Source: CANLBN01 sp050633825
Lineage (GTDB): Bacteria > Pseudomonadota > Gammaproteobacteria > Pseudomonadales > Cellvibrionaceae
Assembly: GCA_050633825.1 (NCBI GenBank)
Contig: JBOEHG010000036.1
Span: forward strand, 1 to 30,576
DNA length: 30,576 bases
Direction: 5' to 3'
Below are positions 7,557 to 15,872 of this stretch, in pieces. Numbering within the stretch: position 1 is the stretch's first letter; each line of letters starts with the position of its first letter. Under the pieces are notes generated by a model that did not search any database, was not told the DNA's origin, and worked only from the letters and a program-made list of their open reading frames with translations. The translations under genes were made by a program, and so were the position numbers.

Positions 7557-8201
7557 ATGAAAGTACAAAAGTTTACTGTTGTTATTTTGGTTGTTTTAGG
7601 TGTTTTACTTATTGCAGGGTTAATTGCTCCTAAATTTTTAGGCTCAACTACTGGTGCAGATAAAAAGCAGTTAGCTGAATTAGGTTTTTATCGTTTTGAT
7701 TCACCCCGAAATATTGCTCCTGTTGTATTAAAAGACCTGAAAGGAGAAAAGGTAACGCTTATTGGCCGGCACGAGCAATGGCAACTGGTTAACTTTGGCT
7801 ATATGTTTTGCCCTGATATTTGTCCCGTCAATTTACGTTTTATTAGTGATATTAAAAAAGCATGGGATGCGGAAAATAGTCAGAACCCTTTTGCTATAAC
7901 CCATATTACTTTTGATCCTGAGCGAGACACGGCAGACCGTTTAGAAAAATATTTGGATTATCATAATACAAGTTATGATGGTTTAACGGGGGACTTGGAA
8001 AATATACGAAAAGTGGCGCAGCAACTCAATACGGTATTTATTCATGAAAAACCAGATGAGTATGGTAACTATTTTATTACTCATAGCGACAGTATTGCCC
8101 TAATTAACCCAAAAGGCCAATACGTCGGTATGTTTAAAGGCCCCTATGACAACTACAATATTGATAGTGTTGTGGAAGTTTTGAGTAGCGTGATTAATTA
8201 A
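7557..8201 (+). CDS. SCO1/SenC-family copper chaperone/thiol protein
   Basis: The 214-aa protein has an N-terminal membrane anchor (about 7-26, no lipobox) and a thioredoxin-fold SCO domain. Copper ligands are present: Cys85 and Cys89 in FCPDIC, and His176 in ITHSD. SCO proteins deliver copper to, or reduce, the CuA site of cytochrome c oxidase in the periplasm. Its stop codon overlaps the convergent PCu(A)C chaperone gene by 4 bases, and PCu(A)C proteins act with SCO in the same pathway. No cox structural genes lie in the window. Confidence 0.93.
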   Translation: MKVQKFTVVILVVLGVLLIAGLIAPKFLGSTTGADKKQLAELGFYRFDSPRNIAPVVLKDLKGEKVTLIGRHEQWQLVNFGYMFCPDICPVNLRFISDIKKAWDAENSQNPFAITHITFDPERDTADRLEKYLDYHNTSYDGLTGDLENIRKVAQQLNTVFIHEKPDEYGNYFITHSDSIALINPKGQYVGMFKGPYDNYNIDSVVEVLSSVIN

Positions 8202-8686
8202 TGGTGTTTGTGCATTTTATGTGTAGATGACTTTACTTGCTCTACAGCTATTGCAGTGATTGACTGTTTCATTCCATTGCTAAATGTTAAATTGATCTCT
8301 ACTTTTTGATCGGGGCTGATTGTAGAATTTAAGTTGATAAACATAATATGATAACCACCGGGTTTAAATTCAATAAATGAATTTGCAGGGATGGTGATTG
8401 ACTCTACCTTTTGCATAAGCATCAAGCCATTATTCATTGTGTGTTCATGAATCTCGACAAGTTGAGCTATATCACTTTCCGCTTTGACTAAGGCGATATC
8501 TTGATCACTATTATTCTTTATATGGAGATAGGCGGCGGTATTATTAATCCCTGGAGGCGTTGTTTTAATTACAGGGTTTTGTACTATTACGCTATGTTCT
8601 TTATGTCCGTGGGTATGGGCATATGAAAATGAACTCGTTAAAATTGCGCTGACGAAAATGCTTGATATCATCAAAAGAAATTTCAT
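8198..8686 (-). CDS. Periplasmic copper chaperone PCu(A)C
   Basis: The 162-aa protein has a signal peptide (about 1-23, cleavage likely after SYA) and the full PCu(A)C copper motif H-x10-M-x21-H-x-M at His80, Met91, His113 and Met115. Extra His-rich tails are present at both ends (HTHGHKEH and HKMHKHH) and may buffer copper or zinc. The family loads Cu(I) into CuA of cytochrome oxidase together with SCO. It is convergent with the SCO gene and divergent from the DUF6436 gene. Confidence 0.94.
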   Translation of the reverse strand: MKFLLMISSIFVSAILTSSFSYAHTHGHKEHSVIVQNPVIKTTPPGINNTAAYLHIKNNSDQDIALVKAESDIAQLVEIHEHTMNNGLMLMQKVESITIPANSFIEFKPGGYHIMFINLNSTISPDQKVEINLTFSNGMKQSITAIAVEQVKSSTHKMHKHH

Positions 8687-8732
8687 TGTTTTCCTCTATT
8701 TTGGGTAAGTTTACCTAAGGCAACTATTTTGT

Positions 8733-9326
8733 ATGTTGTACAAAAAATATGTAATGGATAAGTTAATGCCATGGCTTATATTATTGGCAGCTATCATATC
8801 ATCAATACTGGTTTATCGTCATTTCAATCAATCATACTTGCAACCGGTAGAGAGGATTGCATTTTTTGAAAATGCGAATGCTTTAGATGATATTTTTCAG
8901 GATTACTGGTCTCTTTCTAGTGCAGAAGGAGGTCGGGGAATTCGAGTTGTTTATTTTTGGCAGGCATATTGTCCTTGTGATGCGTCAGTACTAGCGCACT
9001 ATACTGAAATGAAGCTGGAGTATTCTAATAAAGAAATACAGTTCTTCCTTGCTGACTTATCATCGATACCTGAAAATTATTCACTACCCTTGGATAAGCT
9101 TATTGATGATAAATTTGTCCAATCACTTAAATCTATAGTCACCCATACGCCCTCGGTGGCTATTTGGGATGCCAATAATAAATTAAGCTACTACGGTCCT
9201 CATAGCTTAGGATTTGTTTGTAATGCTGAAACCAGTTTTGTTAAAAAGGTAGTGGATACATTGTTAGATGGCGTTTCATCTGCCAATGTTAATGTGATTG
9301 GGGAGGGGTGTTTTTGCCCAGTATAA
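8733..9326 (+). CDS. DUF6436 thioredoxin-like membrane-anchored protein
   Basis: This 197-aa protein has an N-terminal anchor (about 12-28) and a thioredoxin-like domain with YFWQAYCPCDAS, where the redox pair is C-x-C (Cys80, Cys82) instead of C-x2-C. It also has the cis-Pro-like segment THTPSVAIWD and a second C-x-C near the end (CFCPV, Cys193/195). The arrangement fits the DUF6436 family, whose function is unknown to me. Position next to two copper-delivery genes suggests a thiol-redox role in the periplasm, but this is inference. The start at 8733 is chosen by an AAGG about 12 bases upstream; an internal Met at 8754 is possible. Confidence 0.75.
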   Translation: MLYKKYVMDKLMPWLILLAAIISSILVYRHFNQSYLQPVERIAFFENANALDDIFQDYWSLSSAEGGRGIRVVYFWQAYCPCDASVLAHYTEMKLEYSNKEIQFFLADLSSIPENYSLPLDKLIDDKFVQSLKSIVTHTPSVAIWDANNKLSYYGPHSLGFVCNAETSFVKKVVDTLLDGVSSANVNVIGEGCFCPV

Positions 9327-9379
9327 GCGGCTTTAGGAATAATCTTTTAGCAAGTTTGTTTTGAAGGGGGATAGGTATA

Positions 9380-9398
9380 TGGCGCATCCGGAGGAATT
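9380..9398 (-). repeat. Duplicate of the tRNA-Arg 3' end (possible att scar)
   Basis: Bases 9380-9398 match 9541-9559, the CCA end and acceptor/T-arm of tRNA-Arg, at 18 of 19 positions in direct orientation; the only difference is A for G at 9395. The start-to-start distance is 161 bp. A partial 3' tRNA copy downstream of the intact tRNA is the usual sign of site-specific integration. No integrase or cargo remains between the copies. Confidence 0.55.
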
Positions 9399-9508
9399 AA
9401 CTCATTCTATCCTGGCATTTGCCCTATGGGCTGCCTATGACAGTTCAAAATTGTTCCCGACAATTTTCTCGACCTGGGGTTCTCATCAAACCCGCCGTAT
9501 CTACCAAT

Positions 9509-9532
9509 AAAAAAGCCCCGCAAAAGCGAGGC
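9509..9532 (-). terminator. Rho-independent terminator of tRNA-Arg
   Basis: On the minus strand GCCTCGC-TTTT-GCGGGGC forms a 7-bp stem with one G-T pair and a 4-nt loop, followed directly by six T residues. It begins eight bases after the CCA end of the tRNA. Confidence 0.88.
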
Positions 9533-9540
9533 TATTTTAT

Positions 9541-9617
9541 TGGCGCATCCGGAGGGATTCGAACCCCCGACCAAGTGGTTCGAAGCCACCTACTCTATCC
9601 AGCTGAGCTACGGATGC
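9541..9617 (-). tRNA. tRNA-Arg(TCG), CCA encoded
   Basis: The 77-nt cloverleaf on the minus strand has acceptor GCATCCG/CGGATGC, D-arm GCTC...GAGT, anticodon stem GGTGG/CCACT with loop CTTCGAA (anticodon TCG), and T-loop GTTCGAATC. The discriminator is G and the CCA is encoded (9543-9541). It would read CGA and related Arg codons. A terminator and a partial 3' duplicate follow. Confidence 0.95.
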
Positions 9618-9714
9618 GTATAAGAGGGCGTATTTAACACTAACTGCTTATGTAATTGCAACTCTATTACATTATTCGTATTTTTATTGGTCAATATGAT
9701 GATAAAACTTGCGA

Positions 9715-9996
9715 TTATCGACTGTAGTATGAGCCTTGAGGCGGTCCAGCAAAAAGAGGCATGGCTTTTTCCATTTCTTCTTTGGGGAAGTTGGCGATAG
9801 ATAGTTGATGAGTTTCTATACTTTCCCATTCTTCTAATACAATAAATTTATTTTTAGCGTTAGAGTCACGCAATACTTGTACTGATAAGCAGCCTTCCGA
9901 GTTACTTATATAAGGAATTAAAGAGTTTAAGAATGCGTATAGCTCATCACCATTTTCATTGGCTGCTTCGAAGTGATTAACCCGGGTTATAGTCAT
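9715..9996 (-). CDS. Antibiotic biosynthesis monooxygenase (ABM)-superfamily small protein
   Basis: The 93-aa protein resembles dimeric alpha/beta-barrel ABM proteins. A first strand (MTITRVNHFEA) is followed by a helix (GDELYAFLNSLIPYISNSEGCLSVQVLRD) and the strand/loop FIVLEEWESIETHQLSIAN. Members include quinol monooxygenases such as YgiN and heme-degrading enzymes, but many are uncharacterised; no heme-binding signature is evident. It lies 62 bp downstream of yciK and may be the last gene of the ubiG-mupP-yciK transcription unit. Confidence 0.8.
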   Translation of the reverse strand: MTITRVNHFEAANENGDELYAFLNSLIPYISNSEGCLSVQVLRDSNAKNKFIVLEEWESIETHQLSIANFPKEEMEKAMPLFAGPPQGSYYSR

Positions 9997-10058
9997 AATA
10001 TTTTATCCATTTTGAGTATTGCTTTTTATCGTTGTTCTTTCTTTATTTTTTGAGAAAA

Positions 10059-10805
10059 TTAGCCATTAAATTGCTGGCCGCTAATATCTTTACTGTCTTT
10101 GCCCATAAGGTAAAGGTAAGAAGGAATTAAATCTGTCGTTGCTTTTACAGTGGATGGGTCTTCAGCAGGGTAGGCATCTGCACGCATTTGTGTGCGTGTT
10201 GCACCGGGGTTGATGCTATTGACCCTGATCTCGCTGACTTCATCTAATTCATCTGCAAGGGTTTGCATTAAGTTCTCGTTAGCTGCCTTTGATACGGCAT
10301 AGGCTCCCCAATAGGCTCGTCCTTTTCGGCCTACGGATGAACTGGTAAAAATGATCGAAGCAGAAGGGCTTTTTTGTAATAGAGGCAATAATTTTTTGCT
10401 TAATATAAAAGGTGCTGTGACATTAACAGCCATTAATTTTTGCCAGCTTTTAACAGTATAACTCGCAATTGAAGTCCGTTCGCCGAGTAATGCAGCATTG
10501 TGTAACAAACCATCGAGTCGATCAAAGTTCTCTTCTATTGCATCCTTAATATTTTGGTAGTCAGCTTCTTCTGCTGTTTCAAAATCAATAGGGATAATAG
10601 CGGGTTGGGGGTAACCAGCTTGTTCAATTTCATCGTAAGTACTTTCAAGCTTTTCAACGGTTTTACCGAGTAATAATACAGTTGCGCCATGGGCAGCGTA
10701 GCTAATTGCAATTGTTCTACCAATACCTGAGCCCGCACCGGTAACAGCAATGATTTTATCTGAGAGTAGATCTTTTGAGGGTTTGTAAAGCGTTATATCA
10801 TTCAT
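10059..10805 (-). CDS. yciK: YciK-type short-chain dehydrogenase/reductase
   Basis: This 248-aa classical SDR has the cofactor loop TGAGSGIG (about 21-28), NAALLG in the NNAG position, a catalytic Ser in FTSSSVGRKG, and YxxxK in YAVSKAANE. The trailing NPGATRTQMRADAYPAED is characteristic of YciK. Substrate unknown. Gene order ubiG-mupP-yciK matches Pseudomonas, with only 24 bp from the mupP stop to this start, so co-transcription is likely. Confidence 0.9.
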   Translation of the reverse strand: MNDITLYKPSKDLLSDKIIAVTGAGSGIGRTIAISYAAHGATVLLLGKTVEKLESTYDEIEQAGYPQPAIIPIDFETAEEADYQNIKDAIEENFDRLDGLLHNAALLGERTSIASYTVKSWQKLMAVNVTAPFILSKKLLPLLQKSPSASIIFTSSSVGRKGRAYWGAYAVSKAANENLMQTLADELDEVSEIRVNSINPGATRTQMRADAYPAEDPSTVKATTDLIPSYLYLMGKDSKDISGQQFNG

Positions 10806-10829
10806 ATTATTGGTAAATTATAAATGTAA

Positions 10830-11492
10830 TTATAAGTAAGTGTGGATGATCGGCCAAATATCATCAGCATGCTCGGCAATATGGTCGGCTTGCCATTCTT
10901 CAATTTTATCATCTTCATGGATATAGCCAAAACTAACAGCAATGGTTTTACTGCCAGCATTGATACCGCAATCAATGTCGCGTTTATGGTCGCCAATGTA
11001 AATAGCTTCTTCAGGTTTACAGCCAACTTTATTGCAGGCGAGAATAAGTGGTTCTGCGTCAGGTTTGGTTTTGCTGACATGATCGGGACAAATTAACAGG
11101 TTGGGGCGATTGGGTAAGTTTAGGTTGTCGACAATAGGCTCAGAAAAACGGTAAGGTTTATTCGTGATAATGCCCCAGAAAAGTTGTTGGTTTTTTATTT
11201 GTTGTAACAAAGCTTCCATGCCATCGAATAAAACACAATGTTTGCCCATATGCTGATAATAAATATCGAGCAGTCGCTGCCTGCGCTCTTCGAAGCCATC
11301 TTCTTTCTCTGTTAATTGAAATGCCAAGGTTGTTAATGCGCGTGCCCCGTCAGAAACGGTTTGTCTTATTTTTGCATTTGATATTCGAGGTGCGTTGTAT
11401 TCATCGGTTAGTTGCTGCATTGTTACTAAAAAGTCTGGTGCAGTATCTAGCAAGGTTCCATCGAGATCAAAAAAAACAGCTTTAATAGACAT
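10830..11492 (-). CDS. mupP: HAD phosphatase, probable MurNAc-6-phosphate phosphatase MupP (Gph-like)
   Basis: The 220-aa HAD hydrolase has motif I FFDLDGTLLDT (nucleophile Asp9, Asp11), motif II GIITNKP, Lys in KTKPDAEP, and motif IV YIGDHKRDI. Sequence alone resembles phosphoglycolate phosphatase Gph. The position directly after ubiG and before yciK is that of MupP in Pseudomonas, which dephosphorylates MurNAc-6-phosphate in cell-wall recycling. Family is certain; MupP rather than Gph rests on synteny. Confidence 0.82.
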   Translation of the reverse strand: MSIKAVFFDLDGTLLDTAPDFLVTMQQLTDEYNAPRISNAKIRQTVSDGARALTTLAFQLTEKEDGFEERRQRLLDIYYQHMGKHCVLFDGMEALLQQIKNQQLFWGIITNKPYRFSEPIVDNLNLPNRPNLLICPDHVSKTKPDAEPLILACNKVGCKPEEAIYIGDHKRDIDCGINAGSKTIAVSFGYIHEDDKIEEWQADHIAEHADDIWPIIHTYL

Positions 11493-11546
11493 ATATTATT
11501 GGTTGATTAATGTTTTATAAATTGAGATGTTAATTTTTATGGTGTA

Positions 11547-12257
11547 TTAAAGAGAATCTTTTGTTGTATGAACAAGGTAGTTCACGTCCACATCATTTGG
11601 GTTTAGCTTGTATTTTTTTGTAATAGGGTTGTATGTCATACCGGTAATTTCAACCCATTGTAGACCCGCTTGCCGAGCCCATGCTGCCAATTCTGATGGG
11701 CGAATAAATTTACTGTACTCGTGGGTACCTTTTGGTAGCAGCTTGAGTAGGTATTCAGCACCAATAATGGCAAACATATACGATTTTGGGTTACGGTTGA
11801 TGGTAGAAAAATAGACATCACCACCGGGTTTGACTAAATCAAAGCATGCTTGGATGACTTGGCTGGGATCGGGGACATGCTCCAGCATTTCTAAGCATGT
11901 CACAATATCGTACGATTCAGGCTCTTTCTGCGCCAACTCTTCAGCAGTAATACGCTGATAGTTGATAGATAAGTTGCTTTCTAGTTGATGAATTTTGGCA
12001 ACGTTAAGGGGGGCTTCACCCATGTCAATACCGGTCACTTTGGCGCCTCTTTGGGCGAGGGACTCACACAAAATGCCGCCCCCGCAGCCAACATCAAGGA
12101 CTTTGAGTTCAGCAACTGGAGAGCGTTCATCAATAAAATTACTGCGAAGAGGGTTGATATCATGTAGTGGTTTAAACTCGCTATTCCTATCCCACCAACG
12201 TTTAGCTAATGCTTCAAATTTGGCGATTTCACTAGGGTCTACATTCAGTGTGGTCAT
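11547..12257 (-). CDS. ubiG: UbiG, ubiquinone biosynthesis O-methyltransferase
   Basis: This SAM-dependent methyltransferase carries out the two O-methylations of ubiquinone synthesis. Motif I is VLDVGCGGGILCESLA. The UbiG signatures FEALAKRWWD, FKPLHDINPLR and MFAIIGAEYLL...LPKGTHEY are present; the last region is a membrane-interaction segment in E. coli UbiG. The ATG at 12257 (MTTLNVDPSEIAKFE) is preferred over an upstream TTG at 12299, because family proteins start close to this point. Length from there is 236 aa. Confidence 0.95.
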   Translation of the reverse strand: MTTLNVDPSEIAKFEALAKRWWDRNSEFKPLHDINPLRSNFIDERSPVAELKVLDVGCGGGILCESLAQRGAKVTGIDMGEAPLNVAKIHQLESNLSINYQRITAEELAQKEPESYDIVTCLEMLEHVPDPSQVIQACFDLVKPGGDVYFSTINRNPKSYMFAIIGAEYLLKLLPKGTHEYSKFIRPSELAAWARQAGLQWVEITGMTYNPITKKYKLNPNDVDVNYLVHTTKDSL

Positions 12258-12526
12258 AAATTCATCTTTTCTGGTCGGGTGTTTGCATTTAGCGATCAAT
12301 ATTTGCAGATGCTATTTTAAGTGAGAAAGTCATGGAAGTAATCACCTTTTGCTATAAAAAGTTATCTTGCTATCCCTTTCCTGCCTTTTTGTTACCATTG
12401 CTTCTTCCTTTATACGATAGATTTTTAAAATAGGTGTTTTTATAAAATAACAATCTTCCCGATTTTGGCAATCTAAAGTGGATTCGCCTAATCTTTATCT
12501 ATATTCCCTTAGATATTTGTTCGCCG

Positions 12527-13540
12527 ATGCTTACGCGCTATCACAAGAGCTTAATAGGTGCCTTTATTATTTTTGTCGGCGTTATGGTTTTTTACTATTA
12601 CCTAACACAGCCACAAATAATCAATAAGCAGGTTATTACGAATACCCAATACCATCATAACTCCGTTAAAGGCGCAATCCAGCCGATTCCAACACGTATA
12701 GAATTTGACCAGCAATGGGCCCGCTTAGGTAAGGCGCTGTTTAATAGTACCTTATTGTCGCGTGATAACACTATTGCATGTGCTTCGTGTCATTTGGTCA
12801 ATTTTGGTGGAGATGACGGTTTTCCTGTTTCTACCGGAATTGATAATCGTGTTGGCACACGTAATTCACCTACTGTGCTCAATGCTGTGTTTAACTTTCG
12901 ACAGTTTTGGGATGGCCGTAGTCCGGATCTTGCGGATCAGGTTTCAGGCCCTGTCCATAACCCCTTGGAAATGGGCTCATCTTGGGAAGAGGTGATTCGC
13001 AAATTGGATCAGGAGCCTCAATTTAAACGGGCTTTTCTCGATGTTCACCCTGATGGCATTACTAAAGATAATATTATTAAAGCAATAACTATCTTTGAAG
13101 AAACACTCATTACGCCTAATGCACCTATAGATCGTTATTTGATGGGAGAAAAAGATGCATTAACGGCTCAGCAGCAGCGAGGCTATCGAAAGTTTATAGA
13201 GTTTGGTTGTGTTACATGCCATCAGGGAAGGAATATTGGTGGCAACCTTTATCAAAAGCTAGGCAGAATTGATATCGTTCCTGACTACCTGTTAAACGAT
13301 GAGGGTTTATTTTCTTTGACGCAAAAACCCAGCGATCGTTATGTGTTTAAAGTACCTTCTCTGCGTAATGTTGCTGACACAGCACCTTATTTTCATAATG
13401 GTTCGGTCAGTACATTGCCAGAAGCTGTAAGTATCATGGCTCAAATTCAACTTGGTTTGGTATTAGAGCAAGGTGATATCGATGATATTGTGGCATTGCT
13501 TAATGCTTTTAGCTCTCCTGTATATCAGGTAAAAAACTAA
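12527..13540 (+). CDS. Diheme cytochrome c peroxidase (CcpA/MauG superfamily)
   Basis: The 337-aa protein has an N-terminal membrane anchor or uncleaved signal (about 9-27) and two c-type heme motifs, CASCH (Cys85-His89) and CVTCH (Cys228-His232). Family hallmarks follow the first heme (GTRNSPTVLNAVFNFRQFWDGR). Near the end are VPSLRNVADTAPYFHNGS and a trailing helix (QGDIDDIVALLNAF). Such enzymes reduce H2O2 in the periplasm with electrons from cytochrome c; MauG relatives oxidise proteins instead. The stop codon overlaps the next gene's start (TAATG), so the pair is translationally coupled with a hybrid kinase. It lacks its own terminator and lies divergent from ubiG. Confidence 0.93.
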   Translation: MLTRYHKSLIGAFIIFVGVMVFYYYLTQPQIINKQVITNTQYHHNSVKGAIQPIPTRIEFDQQWARLGKALFNSTLLSRDNTIACASCHLVNFGGDDGFPVSTGIDNRVGTRNSPTVLNAVFNFRQFWDGRSPDLADQVSGPVHNPLEMGSSWEEVIRKLDQEPQFKRAFLDVHPDGITKDNIIKAITIFEETLITPNAPIDRYLMGEKDALTAQQQRGYRKFIEFGCVTCHQGRNIGGNLYQKLGRIDIVPDYLLNDEGLFSLTQKPSDRYVFKVPSLRNVADTAPYFHNGSVSTLPEAVSIMAQIQLGLVLEQGDIDDIVALLNAFSSPVYQVKN

Positions 13541-15852
13541 TGTCGATTACTAAATACTGGGTTGAAGCTACCTTTTTCTTTTTGCTTTTTTACTTTGGTA
13601 TTCAGTGTATCGATAGTTATCGACAAGAAGAGATAATAAAAAAAGAATCTCAGTATATTAGTGCATTAGATCAATCGATATCAGAATTAAGAGTTGAAAC
13701 TGTACTGGTCGATTTTAATAATACCTACCATTATGATCATCATGCTCAATTGCAGCTGGAAACAGAAAAAATTTCTCAGCAGCTAATTTATCAAACCGAT
13801 TTAAAACAAGATATTAAGAAATTAAATGAAATAATCGCCAATTATATGCAATTGGCAACCATGTTAAAAACATCGCGACGTTTTATTGTCTCCTCTCGTT
13901 CTCATTTTGATTCTGGTTCTAGTGAGCTAAGATTTGTAGGTAATCAATTACTCTCAAAAATAATAGAATTTATAGTTCAGCCAAATGGTTTAACGGGAAA
14001 TAAAATTAAACACTTTATTCAAACAAATGAGACTGTGCTAAAAGAAATTGAATATAACGGAATGCAATGGTTGATGTTACGTAAACATATCGATTATATG
14101 CTGGATAATAGTTTGCCCGCCTATGAATTAATGGTTGCTATGCAAGAATTACCTATTGGTCAGTCAATTGCGAATGCTTTGGAAAAAAATAATAATAATA
14201 TGTTAAATGCAAGCCATCGTTTAGGTTTGTATTCTATTATGCTAATTTGCTCTTTCTTTGGGGTTTTGAGTGTGGCACTGGTCAGACAGGCTTATCAGTT
14301 AAAAGTGAAGAGTGAGTTGGCAGAGCAGGCAGCAGAAGTTAAAACACAGTTTTTGGCTAATATGTCTCACGAAATAAGAACGCCCATGAATGGTATTCTC
14401 GGCTTAACAGAGTTGTGTTTGTCAACAGACCTTAATGACAATCAAAAGCATTACATTGAAAAGTTAAAGTTCTCTGCTAATTCACTTATGAGAATTATTA
14501 ATGATATTTTGGATTTCTCTAAAATGGAATCCAATCAATTGCATATAGAAAATATTGACTTTGATATTTACGAATTATTTAGCCATGTTAAGGTGATGTT
14601 AGGAAAAAGTGCAGCTGAAAAAGATTTACACCTTATTTTTGATATAGATGCCCAGCTTCCTCAGTTTTTAGTGGGAGACCCAATTCGTTTAGGGCAAATA
14701 CTTATTAATCTATTATCTAATGCGATTAAATTTACCGAGCAGGGGAATATAATACTGTCGGTTAATAGTATTGCTGAAGAAGAGACGTTGACAGGTATTG
14801 AGTTTAGCGTTACAGATACCGGCATAGGTTTAACAGAGCAGCAACAAAATAAATTGTTTAAGCGATTTTCTCAGGCTGAAGCATCTACAACGCGTAAATA
14901 TGGTGGTACAGGCTTAGGTTTGGCGATTTGTAAACTACTGGCTGAATTAATGGGTGGAACAATTACGGTGCGTAGCCAGCCGGGCAAGGGGAGTTGTTTT
15001 AGTACAGTAATTCCTTATTGTGTGTCTTCAAAAAGTATAGAAGCTAAATCAAGTGAAGTTTTTAATGATAAAAAAGTACTTCTTTTAGAGGGGCACCCTA
15101 TTGTTGGTAGAGTGGTGATGAGTCAATTGGAAAGCCTTGGTCTCACAGTATCATTAGCCAAAAATATTGAGCAAGCGATGGTTTTCACCAAAACAACAAC
15201 ATTTGACTTTGCTTTTATTGATTGGGGTACAAAGGGTGACTCAGGAGAATCAACGTTATCTTCATTAAGAACGGTATCTGGTTGCCCAGAAATTATTTTT
15301 GGCTTATCTGTTTGCGGAGATTATGAACAGCAACACCAGTTAACGGATGTAGAGCATATGCATCACATTAACAAACCTGTCATTGTGACTGAAGTAAAGG
15401 AATTGCTCGAAAGCACTTTTTTGGTTTCAAAAGAAGATGATCAACAGCAAATAGAAAATGTTGAAAAAAATGAAGAAAAAATTAAAGAAGGTCAATCGGT
15501 ATTGCTTGTTGAAGATAACGAAATCAATCAATTAATCGCTTTGGAAATTATTAAAAATATGGGAGTAGAAGTCGATTTAGCAGAAAATGGAAGGCAAGCC
15601 ATTGCGAGAGTAGAAGCTAATGACTACGACTTGGTTTTTATGGATATTCAAATGCCAGAAATGGATGGTATGCAAGCGACAATTAAAATTCGGGAGCAAT
15701 ATTCAGATACGCAGTTGCCTATCATTGCATTAACTGCCAATGTATTGCCTGATGAAATACAGCACTACCATGATATTGGCATGAACGGCCATTTGGGTAA
15801 ACCATTTGACCGGGATTGTTTAGAAAAATTTGTACACCAGTATTGTCATTGA
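13540..15852 (+). CDS. Hybrid sensor histidine kinase with two receiver domains (first degenerate)
   Basis: This 770-aa membrane protein has TM1 at about 7-24, an all-helical periplasmic sensor of about 200 residues, and TM2 at about 228-250. HisKA follows with phosphoacceptor His277 (FLANMSHEIRTPMNG), then HATPase with VGDPIRLGQILINLLSNAIKF, DTGIGL and YGGTGLGL. A first receiver-like domain (about 513-625) has Asp561 in FIDWG but lost its acidic pair (LLLEGHP). A complete second receiver follows (LLVEDNEINQ, Asp702 in FMDIQMPEMDG, ALTAN, GKPF). The helical sensor resembles the DAHL type, but that assignment is tentative. No Hpt protein or separate response regulator is nearby. It is coupled to a diheme peroxidase, suggesting a redox or peroxide input. 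Confidence 0.92.
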   Translation: MSITKYWVEATFFFLLFYFGIQCIDSYRQEEIIKKESQYISALDQSISELRVETVLVDFNNTYHYDHHAQLQLETEKISQQLIYQTDLKQDIKKLNEIIANYMQLATMLKTSRRFIVSSRSHFDSGSSELRFVGNQLLSKIIEFIVQPNGLTGNKIKHFIQTNETVLKEIEYNGMQWLMLRKHIDYMLDNSLPAYELMVAMQELPIGQSIANALEKNNNNMLNASHRLGLYSIMLICSFFGVLSVALVRQAYQLKVKSELAEQAAEVKTQFLANMSHEIRTPMNGILGLTELCLSTDLNDNQKHYIEKLKFSANSLMRIINDILDFSKMESNQLHIENIDFDIYELFSHVKVMLGKSAAEKDLHLIFDIDAQLPQFLVGDPIRLGQILINLLSNAIKFTEQGNIILSVNSIAEEETLTGIEFSVTDTGIGLTEQQQNKLFKRFSQAEASTTRKYGGTGLGLAICKLLAELMGGTITVRSQPGKGSCFSTVIPYCVSSKSIEAKSSEVFNDKKVLLLEGHPIVGRVVMSQLESLGLTVSLAKNIEQAMVFTKTTTFDFAFIDWGTKGDSGESTLSSLRTVSGCPEIIFGLSVCGDYEQQHQLTDVEHMHHINKPVIVTEVKELLESTFLVSKEDDQQQIENVEKNEEKIKEGQSVLLVEDNEINQLIALEIIKNMGVEVDLAENGRQAIARVEANDYDLVFMDIQMPEMDGMQATIKIREQYSDTQLPIIALTANVLPDEIQHYHDIGMNGHLGKPFDRDCLEKFVHQYCH

Positions 15853-15872
15853 TATTGCAAATATTACAGCCG

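Noticed and set aside
9419..9637. Plus-strand 72-codon ORF containing GGIRTPDQVVRSHLLYPAEL
   Set aside because: This is the antisense of tRNA-Arg translated; such peptides are a known annotation artefact. The minus-strand ORF at 9407-9589 is likewise tRNA read-through.
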